From positions 62,001 to 126,000 of the forward strand of contig NZ_JAPNLK010000006.1 of NCBI RefSeq assembly GCF_026627505.1: DNA of 64,000 nt. The letters are read 5' to 3'. The position numbers were made by a program, and so were the translations under genes. Source of the stretch: Streptomyces sp. H27-H5 (GTDB taxonomy: Bacteria; Actinomycetota; Actinomycetes; Streptomycetales; Streptomycetaceae). The notes under the pieces are model-generated. The model ran no database searches. It saw nothing but the letters and a program-made list of their open reading frames with translations, and was not told where the DNA came from. This document shows, one piece after another, positions 32,797 through 40,905 of the stretch (position 1 is the stretch's first letter; every line of letters starts with the position of its first letter).

Positions 32797-33900
32797 ATGA
32801 GCGATGTGAGCGGTCCGGGCGATGTGCTGCACGTGAGGGGACGGGTCCTCGTGGGGCCCGACGACGTACGCGACGAACTGTGGGTCGTCGGCGGCCGGAT
32901 CTCGTACGAGCGCCCGCGCGGCGCCCGCGACGTCACCGAGGTCTCCGGCTGGGCGCTGCCGGGCCTGGTCGACGCGCACTGCCACGTGGGGCTCGACGCG
33001 CACGGGCCCGTGGACGCCGCCACGGCCGAGGTGCAGGCACTCGCCGACCGGGACGCCGGAACCCTCCTGATCCGCGACGCCGGATCCCCCTCCGACACCC
33101 GCTGGATCGACGACCGCGAGGACCTCCCGAAGATCATCCGGGCGGGCAGGCACATCGCCCGCACCCGCCGCTACATCCGCAACTACGCCCACGAGATCGA
33201 GCCGGCCGACCTCGTCGAGTACGTCGGCCGCGAGGCGCTGCGCGGCGACGGCTGGGTGAAGCTCGTCGGCGACTGGATCGACCGCGACGCCGGTGACCTG
33301 ACGGCCTGTTGGCCGCGCGCCGAGGTCGAGGCGGCCATCGCGGAGGCCCACCGCCTCGGCGCCCGGGTCACCGCGCACTGTTTCGCGGAGGACTCGTTGC
33401 GCGATCTGGTCGAGGCGGGCATCGACTGCGTCGAGCACGCCACGGGCCTGACCGAGGACACCATCCCGCTGTTCGCGGAACGCGGGGTGGCGATCGTGCC
33501 GACCCTCGTGAACATCGCGACGTTCCCGAAGCTGGCGGCGGGCGGTGACGCCAAGTTCCCGCGCTGGTCCGCGCACATGCGCCGGCTCCACGAGCGCCGC
33601 TACGACACCGTCCGGGCCGCCTACGACGCCGGCGTCCCGGTGTACGTGGGCACCGACGCGGGGGGCTCCCTGCCGCACGGCCTGGTCGCCGCCGAGGTGG
33701 CGGAGCTGGTGAAGGCCGGAATCCCGCCGCTGGAGGCCCTGTCGGCGACCGCCTGGGCGGCGCGGGAGTGGCTCGGCAGGCCCGGTCTGGTCGAGGGGGC
33801 GCCGGCGGACCTCGTGGTCTACGCGTCCGACCCACGCGCCGACGTACGGGCGTTGGCGCAGCCACTGCGGGTCGTGGTCGACGGGAAGGTCCGCGCCTGA
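32797..33900 (+). CDS. Amidohydrolase family protein
   Basis: 367 aa metal-dependent hydrolase with TIM-barrel fold. The HxH metal motif is VDAHCHVGL; further ligands are in WVKLVGDWID (candidate carbamylated Lys), RVTAHCFAED, CVEHATGL and the final Asp in VYVGTDAGGSLPHG. The arrangement resembles imidazolonepropionase- or prolidase-type amidohydrolases (Xaa-Pro subgroup). No signal peptide, so cytoplasmic. Divergent from the class V aminotransferase. Confidence 0.9.
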   Translation: MSDVSGPGDVLHVRGRVLVGPDDVRDELWVVGGRISYERPRGARDVTEVSGWALPGLVDAHCHVGLDAHGPVDAATAEVQALADRDAGTLLIRDAGSPSDTRWIDDREDLPKIIRAGRHIARTRRYIRNYAHEIEPADLVEYVGREALRGDGWVKLVGDWIDRDAGDLTACWPRAEVEAAIAEAHRLGARVTAHCFAEDSLRDLVEAGIDCVEHATGLTEDTIPLFAERGVAIVPTLVNIATFPKLAAGGDAKFPRWSAHMRRLHERRYDTVRAAYDAGVPVYVGTDAGGSLPHGLVAAEVAELVKAGIPPLEALSATAWAAREWLGRPGLVEGAPADLVVYASDPRADVRALAQPLRVVVDGKVRA

Positions 33901-34036
33901 GCCCTGCCCCGTGGAGCGCGGTTGACCGGGCGTGACATCGCGGGCCCGGCCGTCGTTAGGAGTGCCTGATCGGGGCATCGGGACGCCGGCGGAGGGAAAC
34001 TTCCGTTCCTCCGGAGTCCTTCTGGGCCCTCCTGAG

Positions 34037-34130
34037 GCGTAAAGAATCGAAAGCGTGCGTGAAAACCACCCGTTGGGGTGAACTCACGCCAGGTTGCCGC
34101 CCGTTCACCCACAGTGCGTAAAGATTCCGA
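34037..34130 (+). repeat. Repeated GCGTAAAGAWTC elements flanking an inverted repeat
   Basis: GCGTAAAGAATCGA (34037) and GCGTAAAGATTCCGA (34116) are 79 bp apart. Between them GGGTGAAC (34076-34083) and GTTCACCC (34103-34110) form an 8-bp inverted repeat. All lie in the gene-free 33901-34207 upstream of the LAETG gene; a duplicated promoter or regulator site is possible. The rest of this stretch shows nothing else I can support. Confidence 0.45.
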
Positions 34131-34207
34131 GGGTCGAGGCCGTCGGCGCGCGCAATGTCCCCCATTGGCGGCGCGACGGCACCCATCTCCCCGGGGGTTC
34201 CACCATC

Positions 34208-35152
34208 TTGAACAGCAACACCTTCCGCATGCCCGCGGCCGCCCTGCTCGCGACGGGGGCGGTGGCCCTGCTCACCGCGCCGCCCGCCTTCGCCACGGGC
34301 GGCGGCGCCGGGAGCGAAGGCAGGGCCGGAGCCGTCGTCCTGCGGGCCGGACTGGACGTGGGCCTGCTCAACAAGAGCGTGCACGTCCCGCTGAAGACCA
34401 CGCTCAACGAGGTCAGCGCCCCGGCCGCCGCCGAGAAGACCGTGCTCTCCGTGGCCCTCGACGGGGTCGACGAGGGCAAGCCGGTGAGCGTGCTGCGGGC
34501 CGAGGTCGCCACCTCCAAGGCGACCGCCGACAAGAAGCGCGCCGAGGCCGAGGTCAACCTGGCCAAGGCCAAGGTCCACGTCCCCGGTCTGCCGCTGCTC
34601 TCCCTCATCCAGGTCGAGAAGGTCACCTCCAAGGCGGTGTGCGAGGCCGGCAAGAAGCCGGTGGCGAGCGCGAACGTCCTGGGCAACGTCACCGTCCTCG
34701 GCAAGAAGGTCACCCTCACCGCGGGCGGCCCCACCAAGGTGGAGGTGCCGAAGGTCGGGCTGGTGAGCCTGGAGCTGTCCGGTACGGAGACCACCTCCAC
34801 CACGGCCGCCGCCGCCGCGCTCCGGCTGAAGGTGTCGGTGAACCCGCTGGACCTGAACGTCGCACAGGTCGAGGGCGACATCGTGTTGGCGGAGGCGCGC
34901 TGCGAGTCCCCGTCCGGTCCGGGTCCGGGGCCGAGCGCCTCCGCCCCCGCCCGGCCCGACGTCAAGCCGCAGGCCGCCACCGGCTCCAACGTCACCGTCT
35001 CCGAGCCCGCCGCCACCCCCGCCGGCGCGAGCAACCTCGCCGAGACCGGGGCGGCTTCGGTGACCCCCTGGGTGGCCGGCGGGGCACTGCTCCTGCTCGG
35101 CATCGGGGCGGGCGCGCTCGTCGTGACCCGGCGCGGCCGGGCGACCCCGTAG
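34208..35152 (+). CDS. SCO1860-family LAETG-anchored surface protein
   Basis: 314 aa exported protein. It starts at a TTG (34208; an ATG at 34229 is possible), with signal peptide FRMPAAALLATGAVALLTAPPAFA. The mature part is a beta-rich, Ala/Val/Lys-rich domain with two cysteines, followed by a Pro/Ser linker. The C-terminus is a sorting signal: LAETG at residues 277-281, hydrophobic helix WVAGGALLLLGIGAGALVV and basic tail TRRGR. LAETG is the class E sortase motif of Streptomyces, so the protein should be linked to peptidoglycan. The molecular role is unknown. Confidence 0.9.
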   Translation: MNSNTFRMPAAALLATGAVALLTAPPAFATGGGAGSEGRAGAVVLRAGLDVGLLNKSVHVPLKTTLNEVSAPAAAEKTVLSVALDGVDEGKPVSVLRAEVATSKATADKKRAEAEVNLAKAKVHVPGLPLLSLIQVEKVTSKAVCEAGKKPVASANVLGNVTVLGKKVTLTAGGPTKVEVPKVGLVSLELSGTETTSTTAAAAALRLKVSVNPLDLNVAQVEGDIVLAEARCESPSGPGPGPSASAPARPDVKPQAATGSNVTVSEPAATPAGASNLAETGAASVTPWVAGGALLLLGIGAGALVVTRRGRATP

Positions 35153-35194
35153 CGGCAAGCGCCGGCGGGCGACGGCGGACGGCCGCGGCCGGGC

Positions 35195-36415
35195 TCAGCG
35201 GGTGGCGTGCTCCAGTCCCTGGGCATGCGCGCCGCGCGAGGCCACGGCCGCGGTGATCTGCCGGTCGACGGCGGCGTACCGGCTCTTGTCGGCCGCGGAC
35301 AGGGTGTCGTCGCCGGCGGCGCAGGAGGTGCAGACGACTCGGAACGGCGGGGTCATGTCCGAGTACTGCGTCAGGTACTCGGCCTTCACCACCTCCCAGC
35401 GCCCCGGCCGGCCCTTCGCCGGCGAGAAGGTGAAGCGGGGGATCGAGGACATGTTGCCGCGCGCCTTCTCGGCCTCGTAGAAGCTGGCCACCTGGTCGCC
35501 CATGCCGAAGACCACCCAGGTGCCGTTGATCTTCTCGTAGGGCTGCGGGACGTGGTTGTGCGTGCCGAGGATCAGATCGATGTCGGGGAGGCCGTCGGCG
35601 CCGCGCGACGCGGTCAGGGCCTGCGCCAGCTCCCGCTGCTGCTGGTCGGGCGCCGTCTGCCATTCCGTGCCCCAGTGGACGCTCAGGACGACGACGTTCG
35701 CGCCCGCCGCCCGCGCCGCGCGGGCGTCGGCGATGATCCGCGCCTTGTCGATCAGGTTGACGGACCAGGGCTTGCCGGCCGGGATCGGGATGCCGTTCGT
35801 CCCGTACGTGTAGTCCAACTGGGCGATCTGCGCGCCGCCCGCCCGCACGAGCGCGGGGGCCTTCGCCTCGTCGGCGCTGCGGCCCGATCCGACGTGCTTG
35901 ATGCCGACCCGGTCGAGGTGGTCGAGGGTGCGGACGAGACCGTCGTAGCCGTCGTCGAGCGTGTGGTTGGAGCCGGTCGAGCAACTGTCGTACCCGGCGT
36001 CCTTGAGGCCGTCGGCCAACTCGTGGGGCGCCTTGAAGGCGGGGTAGCCCGTGTAGGGGCCGCCGGGGCGCCCGTAGGGTATCTCGTGGTGGCATATCGC
36101 CAGGTCGGCGGCGGATATCAGGGGCTTGACCCCCGCGAGGATCTTCTGGAAGTCGTGGGCCCGGCCGGTGCCCTCGGCGTCGTCGGCCGCCCGCTGGATG
36201 ATCGACGGGTACGGGATGATGTCGCCGGTCGCCACCAGGGTGAACGGCGTCCCGGCCGGCGCCGGCGCCGCACCGGTGGGCTTCGCGCCCAGCCGCTGCT
36301 CCGTGGCCGGCTTCGCCCCGCCGCCCCCGCCCCTCAGGTGCGGCACGGCGTAGACCGCGCCGCCCACGACTGCCAACGCGGCCGCAGCGGCGCCCATCTT
36401 GGCGACTGCCCTCAT
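35195..36415 (-). CDS. CapA-family protein (poly-gamma-glutamate synthesis-like metallophosphatase)
   Basis: 406 aa with an N-terminal membrane anchor or signal (residues 3-27), then the CapA/PGA_cap domain: LVATGDIIPYPSI, NHTLDDGYDGLVRTLDHLDRVGIKHVG, VVVLSVHWGTEW and LILGTHNHVPQPYE. The conserved Asp, His and Asn residues are those of calcineurin-like phosphoesterases. CapA helps capsule or polyglutamate synthesis in Bacillus; in streptomycetes the role is unknown. I start at the ATG at 36415 (MRAVAKMG), downstream of a GGGGG site. Confidence 0.88.
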   Translation of the reverse strand: MRAVAKMGAAAAALAVVGGAVYAVPHLRGGGGGAKPATEQRLGAKPTGAAPAPAGTPFTLVATGDIIPYPSIIQRAADDAEGTGRAHDFQKILAGVKPLISAADLAICHHEIPYGRPGGPYTGYPAFKAPHELADGLKDAGYDSCSTGSNHTLDDGYDGLVRTLDHLDRVGIKHVGSGRSADEAKAPALVRAGGAQIAQLDYTYGTNGIPIPAGKPWSVNLIDKARIIADARAARAAGANVVVLSVHWGTEWQTAPDQQQRELAQALTASRGADGLPDIDLILGTHNHVPQPYEKINGTWVVFGMGDQVASFYEAEKARGNMSSIPRFTFSPAKGRPGRWEVVKAEYLTQYSDMTPPFRVVCTSCAAGDDTLSAADKSRYAAVDRQITAAVASRGAHAQGLEHATR

Positions 36416-36561
36416 TCTCGAACCCCCGGTTTCACGCACGACTGACGCTCTGATCCTCGCTCACCCCAAGCCCCCACGCCACGGCCGCCCTGCCCCCCGG
36501 CCGCGGCCCCGGTCCGGCCGCCGTGCTCAGCTCAGTCCGTGCTCAGCCCGTGGTCCGCGTC

Positions 36562-36595
36562 GTCAGGGCGAGCGCGTGGTCAGGGCGAGCGCGTG
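36562..36595. repeat. Perfect 2 x 17-bp tandem duplication across the cobC stop codon
   Basis: GTCAGGGCGAGCGCGTG occurs twice head to tail (36562-36578, 36579-36595). On the minus strand it encodes the last residues and stop of CobC. Confidence 0.9.
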
Positions 36596-37990
36596 GTCCA
36601 GGGCCTGGAGGAGACGGCCCGTCGTGGCGCGGTCCCGCACCGCCAGCCGCAGCCACGAGGGGTCCAGCCCGGGGAAGGTGTCACCCCGCCGCACCGCGAA
36701 GCCCAGCGCGCGCAGCCGGGTACGGATCTCCGCCGCCCCGGCCACCTTGATCAGGACGAACGGCCCCTCCGCCACCCCCGCCACCGTGACCTCGTCGAAC
36801 TCCGCGAGCCCGGCCAGCAGATGGGCCCGGTCCACCGCGATCCGCCGCGCGGCCGCCTCGGCCTCGGCCAGTGCCGCCGGAGCCACACAGGCCTCCGCCG
36901 CCACCAGCGCCGGAGTGGACACCGGCCACAGCGGTTGCGCCGCCGCGAGCTTCGCGATCACCGAGGGCTCCGCCAGCACGTAGCCGATCCGCAGCCCCGC
37001 CAGCCCCCAGGTCTTGGTCAGGCTCCGCAGCACCACCAGTCCCGGCACGTCCATCCGCCCGGCCAGCGCCTCCCGTTCCCCCGGGACCGCGTCCATGAAC
37101 GCCTCGTCGACCACCAGGGTCCGGCCCGGCCGGGCCAACTGCGCCAGGTCCGCCGCCGGGTGCAGGACCGACGTCGGGTTGGTCGGGTTCCCCACGATCA
37201 CCAGGTCCGCGTCCTCGGGCACCTCGGCCGGGTCCAGCCGGAACCCGTCCTCCGCGCTCAGCACCACCCGTTCCACCCGGTGCCCGGCGTCCCGCAGGGC
37301 CGCCTCGGGCTCGGTGAACTGCGGATGCACCACCACGGGCCGTACGGCGCCCAGGGCCCGGGCGATCAGCACGAAGGCCTCCGCCGCGCCCGCCGTCAGC
37401 AGGACGCGCTCCACCGGCAGCCCGTGCCGGTCCGCGACGGCCGCGCGGGCCGCCCGGCCGTCCGGGTACGCGGCCAGGTCGCCGAGACAGTCGGCGATCC
37501 GCCGCCTGAGCCACTGCGGGGGCGTGTCCGTCCGTACGTTCACGGCCAGGTCCACCAGCGCCTCACCCGCGTCCAACACCTCGGCGTCCCCGTGGTGGCG
37601 CAGGTCGTGCGCCTGAGCGGTGGCCACGGCGCAGGTGGCGGCCATCGACCGGCGCTTGGGCACGAGGAGGTCCCCGCCCCCCGCGAGGGCGGCGGCCTCG
37701 GCCACCGAGGAGGTACCGGCCGCGTCGCGGACCGCGTCCGAGGGATGCGGCACCACGATGGCGGCCAGCCGCTCGGCGGAGTAGCCGACGAGCGGTACGC
37801 CGAAACGTTCCGCCGCCCCGGCGAGACCCGCCTCCGCCGTCTTCGACTCCACCGTGGCCAGCGCCGTCACCGACCCGGTGGCCAGCCCCGCGCCGCGCAG
37901 CGTCTCCTCGACCAGGGCGCAGACCTCCGCCACGGAGACCCCCGCGCGTCCGCCCACCCCCACCACCAGCGGCGTCACGTACTCACCCAC
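36563..37990 (-). CDS. cobC: CobE/CbiG-C domain fused to CobC-type PLP decarboxylase (Rv2231c family)
   Basis: 475 aa, two domains. Residues 1-120 resemble the C-terminal domain of CbiG/CobE: VVGVGGRAGVSVAEV, ATVESKTAEAGL, FGVPLVGYSAERL, SSVAEAAAL. Residues 130-475 are a fold-type I PLP enzyme of the CobC/CobD histidinol-phosphate aminotransferase-like group: LTAGAAEAFVLIARAL, NPTNPTSVLHP, VDEAFMDAVPGE and Schiff-base Lys in RSLTKTWGLAGLRIGY. It should provide aminopropanol phosphate from threonine phosphate for the cobalamin nucleotide loop. GTG start at 37990 with GGAGG 5 nt upstream. The C-terminus is altered by a 17-bp duplication. Confidence 0.9.
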   Translation of the reverse strand: MGEYVTPLVVGVGGRAGVSVAEVCALVEETLRGAGLATGSVTALATVESKTAEAGLAGAAERFGVPLVGYSAERLAAIVVPHPSDAVRDAAGTSSVAEAAALAGGGDLLVPKRRSMAATCAVATAQAHDLRHHGDAEVLDAGEALVDLAVNVRTDTPPQWLRRRIADCLGDLAAYPDGRAARAAVADRHGLPVERVLLTAGAAEAFVLIARALGAVRPVVVHPQFTEPEAALRDAGHRVERVVLSAEDGFRLDPAEVPEDADLVIVGNPTNPTSVLHPAADLAQLARPGRTLVVDEAFMDAVPGEREALAGRMDVPGLVVLRSLTKTWGLAGLRIGYVLAEPSVIAKLAAAQPLWPVSTPALVAAEACVAPAALAEAEAAARRIAVDRAHLLAGLAEFDEVTVAGVAEGPFVLIKVAGAAEIRTRLRALGFAVRRGDTFPGLDPSWLRLAVRDRATTGRLLQALDHALALTTRSP

Positions 37991-38099
37991 GGGGTCCTCC
38001 CTCCGTCGTCACTCTCGACATCACATTCGTCAACACGCTGATGCCCGCCACCCGCGAGCGGAAGTGCGCCGGCCGCCCGCGCCCGGTATCCAGGGGCGC

Positions 38100-38849
38100 A
38101 TGGCGGTGATCGTGGCGTTGGGCGCGTTCCTGATGACGCTGGCGGGCGGATGGACGGCGCAACGCGTCACGGACCGCCGCCACCTCGTGCTGGGCCTGGC
38201 CGGCGGGCTGATGCTCGGAGTCGTGGGCCTGGACCTGCTCCCGGAGGCGATGCACGCGGCCGGCCGGGAGGTCTTCGGCGTCCCGCTCGCCCTGCTGCTC
38301 TTCGTCACCGGCTTCCTCGTCGCGCACGTGGTGGAACGCCTGCTGGCCGTGCGGCAGCACGCGCACGGCGCCGCGGACGGGGACGGCGCCGGCGGCGAGC
38401 ACGGCGGCCGGGTCCCCGAGGTCGGTCTCACCGCCGCCGCCGCGATGGTCGGCCACAGCCTCGCCGACGGAGTGGCCCTGGGCGCGGCCTTCCAGGTCGG
38501 CGGCGGCATGGGCGTGGCCGTGGCGCTGGCCGTCATCACCCACGACTTCGCCGACGGATTCAACACGTACACCCTGACCCGGCTCTACGGGAACGACCGC
38601 CGCAAGGCGCTGATGATGCTGTTCGCCGACGCGGTCGCGCCCGTCGTGGGCGCCGCGTCCACTCTGCTGTTCACCCTTCCGGAGGAACCGCTCGGAGCGT
38701 ACCTGGGCTTCTTCGGCGGTGCCTTGCTGTACCTGGCCGCCGCCGAGATCCTCCCCGAGGCGCACCACAAGCACCCCGCCCTGTCCACGCTGATGTGCAC
38801 GGTGGGCGGGGTGGCCGGGATCTGGCTCGTGGTCGGCCTCGCGGACTGA
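38100..38849 (+). CDS. ZIP-family metal transporter
   Basis: 249 aa, about seven or eight transmembrane helices. The metal site is visible in helices IV and V: VGHSLADGVALG and THDFADGFNTY, the prokaryotic ZIP His/Asp variant. A His-rich loop (RQHAHGAADGDGAGGEHGG) joins helices III and IV. It lies on the plus strand between cobC and cobB, which are on the minus strand; zinc, iron or cobalt are all possible substrates, and cobalt would fit the neighbourhood. The ATG at 38100 follows AGGGG. Confidence 0.85.
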   Translation: MAVIVALGAFLMTLAGGWTAQRVTDRRHLVLGLAGGLMLGVVGLDLLPEAMHAAGREVFGVPLALLLFVTGFLVAHVVERLLAVRQHAHGAADGDGAGGEHGGRVPEVGLTAAAAMVGHSLADGVALGAAFQVGGGMGVAVALAVITHDFADGFNTYTLTRLYGNDRRKALMMLFADAVAPVVGAASTLLFTLPEEPLGAYLGFFGGALLYLAAAEILPEAHHKHPALSTLMCTVGGVAGIWLVVGLAD

Positions 38850-38872
38850 GACCACCGGCGCGCGGACCGAGG

Positions 38873-40312
38873 TCACCGGGCCGGCGCCGCGGCTTCCGCG
38901 AAGCGCCGGGCGGACCCGGCGAACCGCCGTGCGACGGCCGGGGCCGCCGCCCAGTGCGTGTGCAGATAGCTGGCGTGCACCCCGTCCCGCACGAACCCCT
39001 CGACGCGACGCTCGGGATGCGTGAACCCCCACGCGGGCGAGGCACCGGCGCCCGGCTCGATCACCGTGCGGTGGAACTCGTGCCCGCGCAACCTGGTCCC
39101 CGCCACGGCGAGCGAGCTGTCGGACACCGCCACCGCCTCGCGGTAGCCCAACGTCAGCCGCTCCGACATCCGGGCCCGCGCGTTCAGCACCCCGCACATC
39201 GGCTTGCCGTCCAACGACGCCCCGAGGTACAGCAGCCCGGCGCACTCCGCCGCCACCGGTCCGCCGGCCGCGGCGAAGGCGGCGACGGCCCCGCGCAGCG
39301 GCTCGTTGGCGGACAGCTCGGGCGCGTACACCTCGGGGAACCCGCCGCCGATCACCAGCCCGGCGGTCCCGTCGGGCAGCCGTTCGTCCCGCAGCGGATC
39401 GAAGGTGACGACGTCCGCCCCTGCGGCGGTGAGCAACTCCGCGTGCTCGGCGTACGAGAACGTGAACGCGGCCCCGCCCGCCACGGCGACCAGCGGCCGG
39501 CCGCCCCGCCCGGCCTCCGCGAGGCCGTCCGAGAGCGCCCCGCCCACCGCCGGGCCCGACGCCGACGCGATCGCCGCGCCGGCGTCCCACGCCTCGCCGT
39601 CCAGCGGCGGCGCGGTCCGGGCCAGGGCCATCAGCGCGTCCAGGTCACAGCCCGCCCGGACCTGGTCGGCGAGCGCCCCCACCGAGGACACCGCGTCGGC
39701 CCGGCGCTCGGCCACCGGTACCAGCCCCAGGTGCCGCGAGGGCGCCGCAACCTGCGGAGCGCGCCGCAGGACACCCAGAACCGGCATCCCGGCCTCCTCC
39801 AGGGCCTCCCGGAGCATGACCTCGTGCCGGTCTGAGCCGACCTTGTTGAGGATCACGCCCCCGAGCCGCACCTGCGGGTCGAACGAGGCGAAGCCGTGCA
39901 CCAGCGCCGCCACCGACCGCGACTGCGAGGAGGCGTCCACGACCAGGACCACCGGCGCCCGCAGCAGCTTGGCGACCTGCGCCGTCGAGGCCAGCTCGCC
40001 GCGCCCCGCAGCCCCGTCGTACAGGCCCATCACGCCCTCGATCAGGGCCAGGTCGCACCCGGCCGCCCCGTGCGCGAAGAGCGGGGCGACCAGCTCCGGC
40101 CCGCACATGAAGGCGTCCAGGTTCCGCCCCGGCCGGCCGGTGGCCAGCGCGTGGTAACCCGGGTCGATGTAGTCGGGCCCGGCCTTGTGTGGGGACACGG
40201 CGAGGCCGCGTTCCGAGAAGGCCGCCATCAGGCCCGTCGCGACGGTGGTCTTGCCGCTGCCGGAGGACGGCGCGGCGATCACCAGGCGCGGTATGGGGAG
40301 CGATGTCACCAC
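38873..40312 (-). CDS. cobB: Cobyrinic acid a,c-diamide synthase CobB/CbiA
   Basis: 479 aa. ATP- and glutamine-dependent amidation of the a and c carboxyls of the corrin ring. N-terminal P-loop domain: IAAPSSGSGKTTV and NKVGSDRHE. C-terminal class I glutamine amidotransferase: the nucleophile Cys in VAAECAGLLYLG and the late His in EFHRT. GTG at 40312 (6 nt after GAAGGG) or 40309, overlapping the cobO stop. In the operon cobD-cobQ-chelatase-cobO-cobB. Confidence 0.95.
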   Translation of the reverse strand: MVTSLPIPRLVIAAPSSGSGKTTVATGLMAAFSERGLAVSPHKAGPDYIDPGYHALATGRPGRNLDAFMCGPELVAPLFAHGAAGCDLALIEGVMGLYDGAAGRGELASTAQVAKLLRAPVVLVVDASSQSRSVAALVHGFASFDPQVRLGGVILNKVGSDRHEVMLREALEEAGMPVLGVLRRAPQVAAPSRHLGLVPVAERRADAVSSVGALADQVRAGCDLDALMALARTAPPLDGEAWDAGAAIASASGPAVGGALSDGLAEAGRGGRPLVAVAGGAAFTFSYAEHAELLTAAGADVVTFDPLRDERLPDGTAGLVIGGGFPEVYAPELSANEPLRGAVAAFAAAGGPVAAECAGLLYLGASLDGKPMCGVLNARARMSERLTLGYREAVAVSDSSLAVAGTRLRGHEFHRTVIEPGAGASPAWGFTHPERRVEGFVRDGVHASYLHTHWAAAPAVARRFAGSARRFAEAAAPAR

Positions 40313-40905
40313 TCGATGCCCTTCTGGCCCTTCTGGCCGGCGTCCATGGGGTGCTTGACCTTGGTCATCTCGGTGACCAGGTCCGCGAACTCCACCAGCC
40401 TCTCCGGCGCGTTGCGACCCGTGATCACCACGTGCTGGGTGCCGGGACGGTTGCGCAGCACCTCGATCACCTCGTCCACGTCGATCCAGCCCCAGTGCAT
40501 CGGGTACGCGAACTCGTCGAGCACGTACAGCCGGTGCGTCTCGGCGGCCAGATCGCGCTTGACCTGCTCCCAGCCTTCCTTGGCCGCCTGCTCGTTGTCG
40601 AGCTGCGCGTCACGCTGGACCCACGACCAGCCCTCGCCCATCTTGTGCCAGACGACGGAACCGCCCTCGCCCGAGGCGCCGAGCACCTTCAGCGCGTTCT
40701 CCTCGCCGACCTTCCACTTCGCCGACTTGACGAACTGGAACACCCCGATCGGCCAGCCCTGGTTCCAGGCGCGCAGCGCCAACCCGAAGGCCGCCGTCGA
40801 CTTGCCCTTGCCGGGGCCTGTGTGGACGAAGACGAGGGGGCGGTTGCGACGCTGGCGCGTCGTGAGTCCGTCGTCCGGAACGACGGACGGCTGTCCCTGC
40901 GGCAT
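40306..40905 (-). CDS. cobO: Cob(I)yrinic acid a,c-diamide adenosyltransferase CobO
   Basis: 199 aa. Transfers the 5'-deoxyadenosyl group from ATP to reduced cobalt. P-loop variant GPGKGKSTAAFG at residues 31-42; WHKMGEGWSWVQRD and VLDEFAYPMHWGWID are diagnostic of CobO/BtuR. Its ATG shares a base with the stop of the chelatase gene (TAATG), and its TGA overlaps cobB. Full length. Confidence 0.96.
   Translation of the reverse strand: MPQGQPSVVPDDGLTTRQRRNRPLVFVHTGPGKGKSTAAFGLALRAWNQGWPIGVFQFVKSAKWKVGEENALKVLGASGEGGSVVWHKMGEGWSWVQRDAQLDNEQAAKEGWEQVKRDLAAETHRLYVLDEFAYPMHWGWIDVDEVIEVLRNRPGTQHVVITGRNAPERLVEFADLVTEMTKVKHPMDAGQKGQKGIEW

Noticed and set aside
29991-33296. A 1,101-codon open frame on the plus strand crossing several genes
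   Set aside because: It overlaps the DsbA-like gene, both aminotransferases and the amidohydrolase in another frame, is extremely rich in Arg/Pro/Gly and has no domain. High GC removes stops from off-frames.
34119-34146. WhiG-type promoter (TAAA-N16-GCCGTCGG) upstream of the LAETG gene
   Set aside because: The spacer is one base too long and the -10 part matches only in GCCG; too weak to claim.
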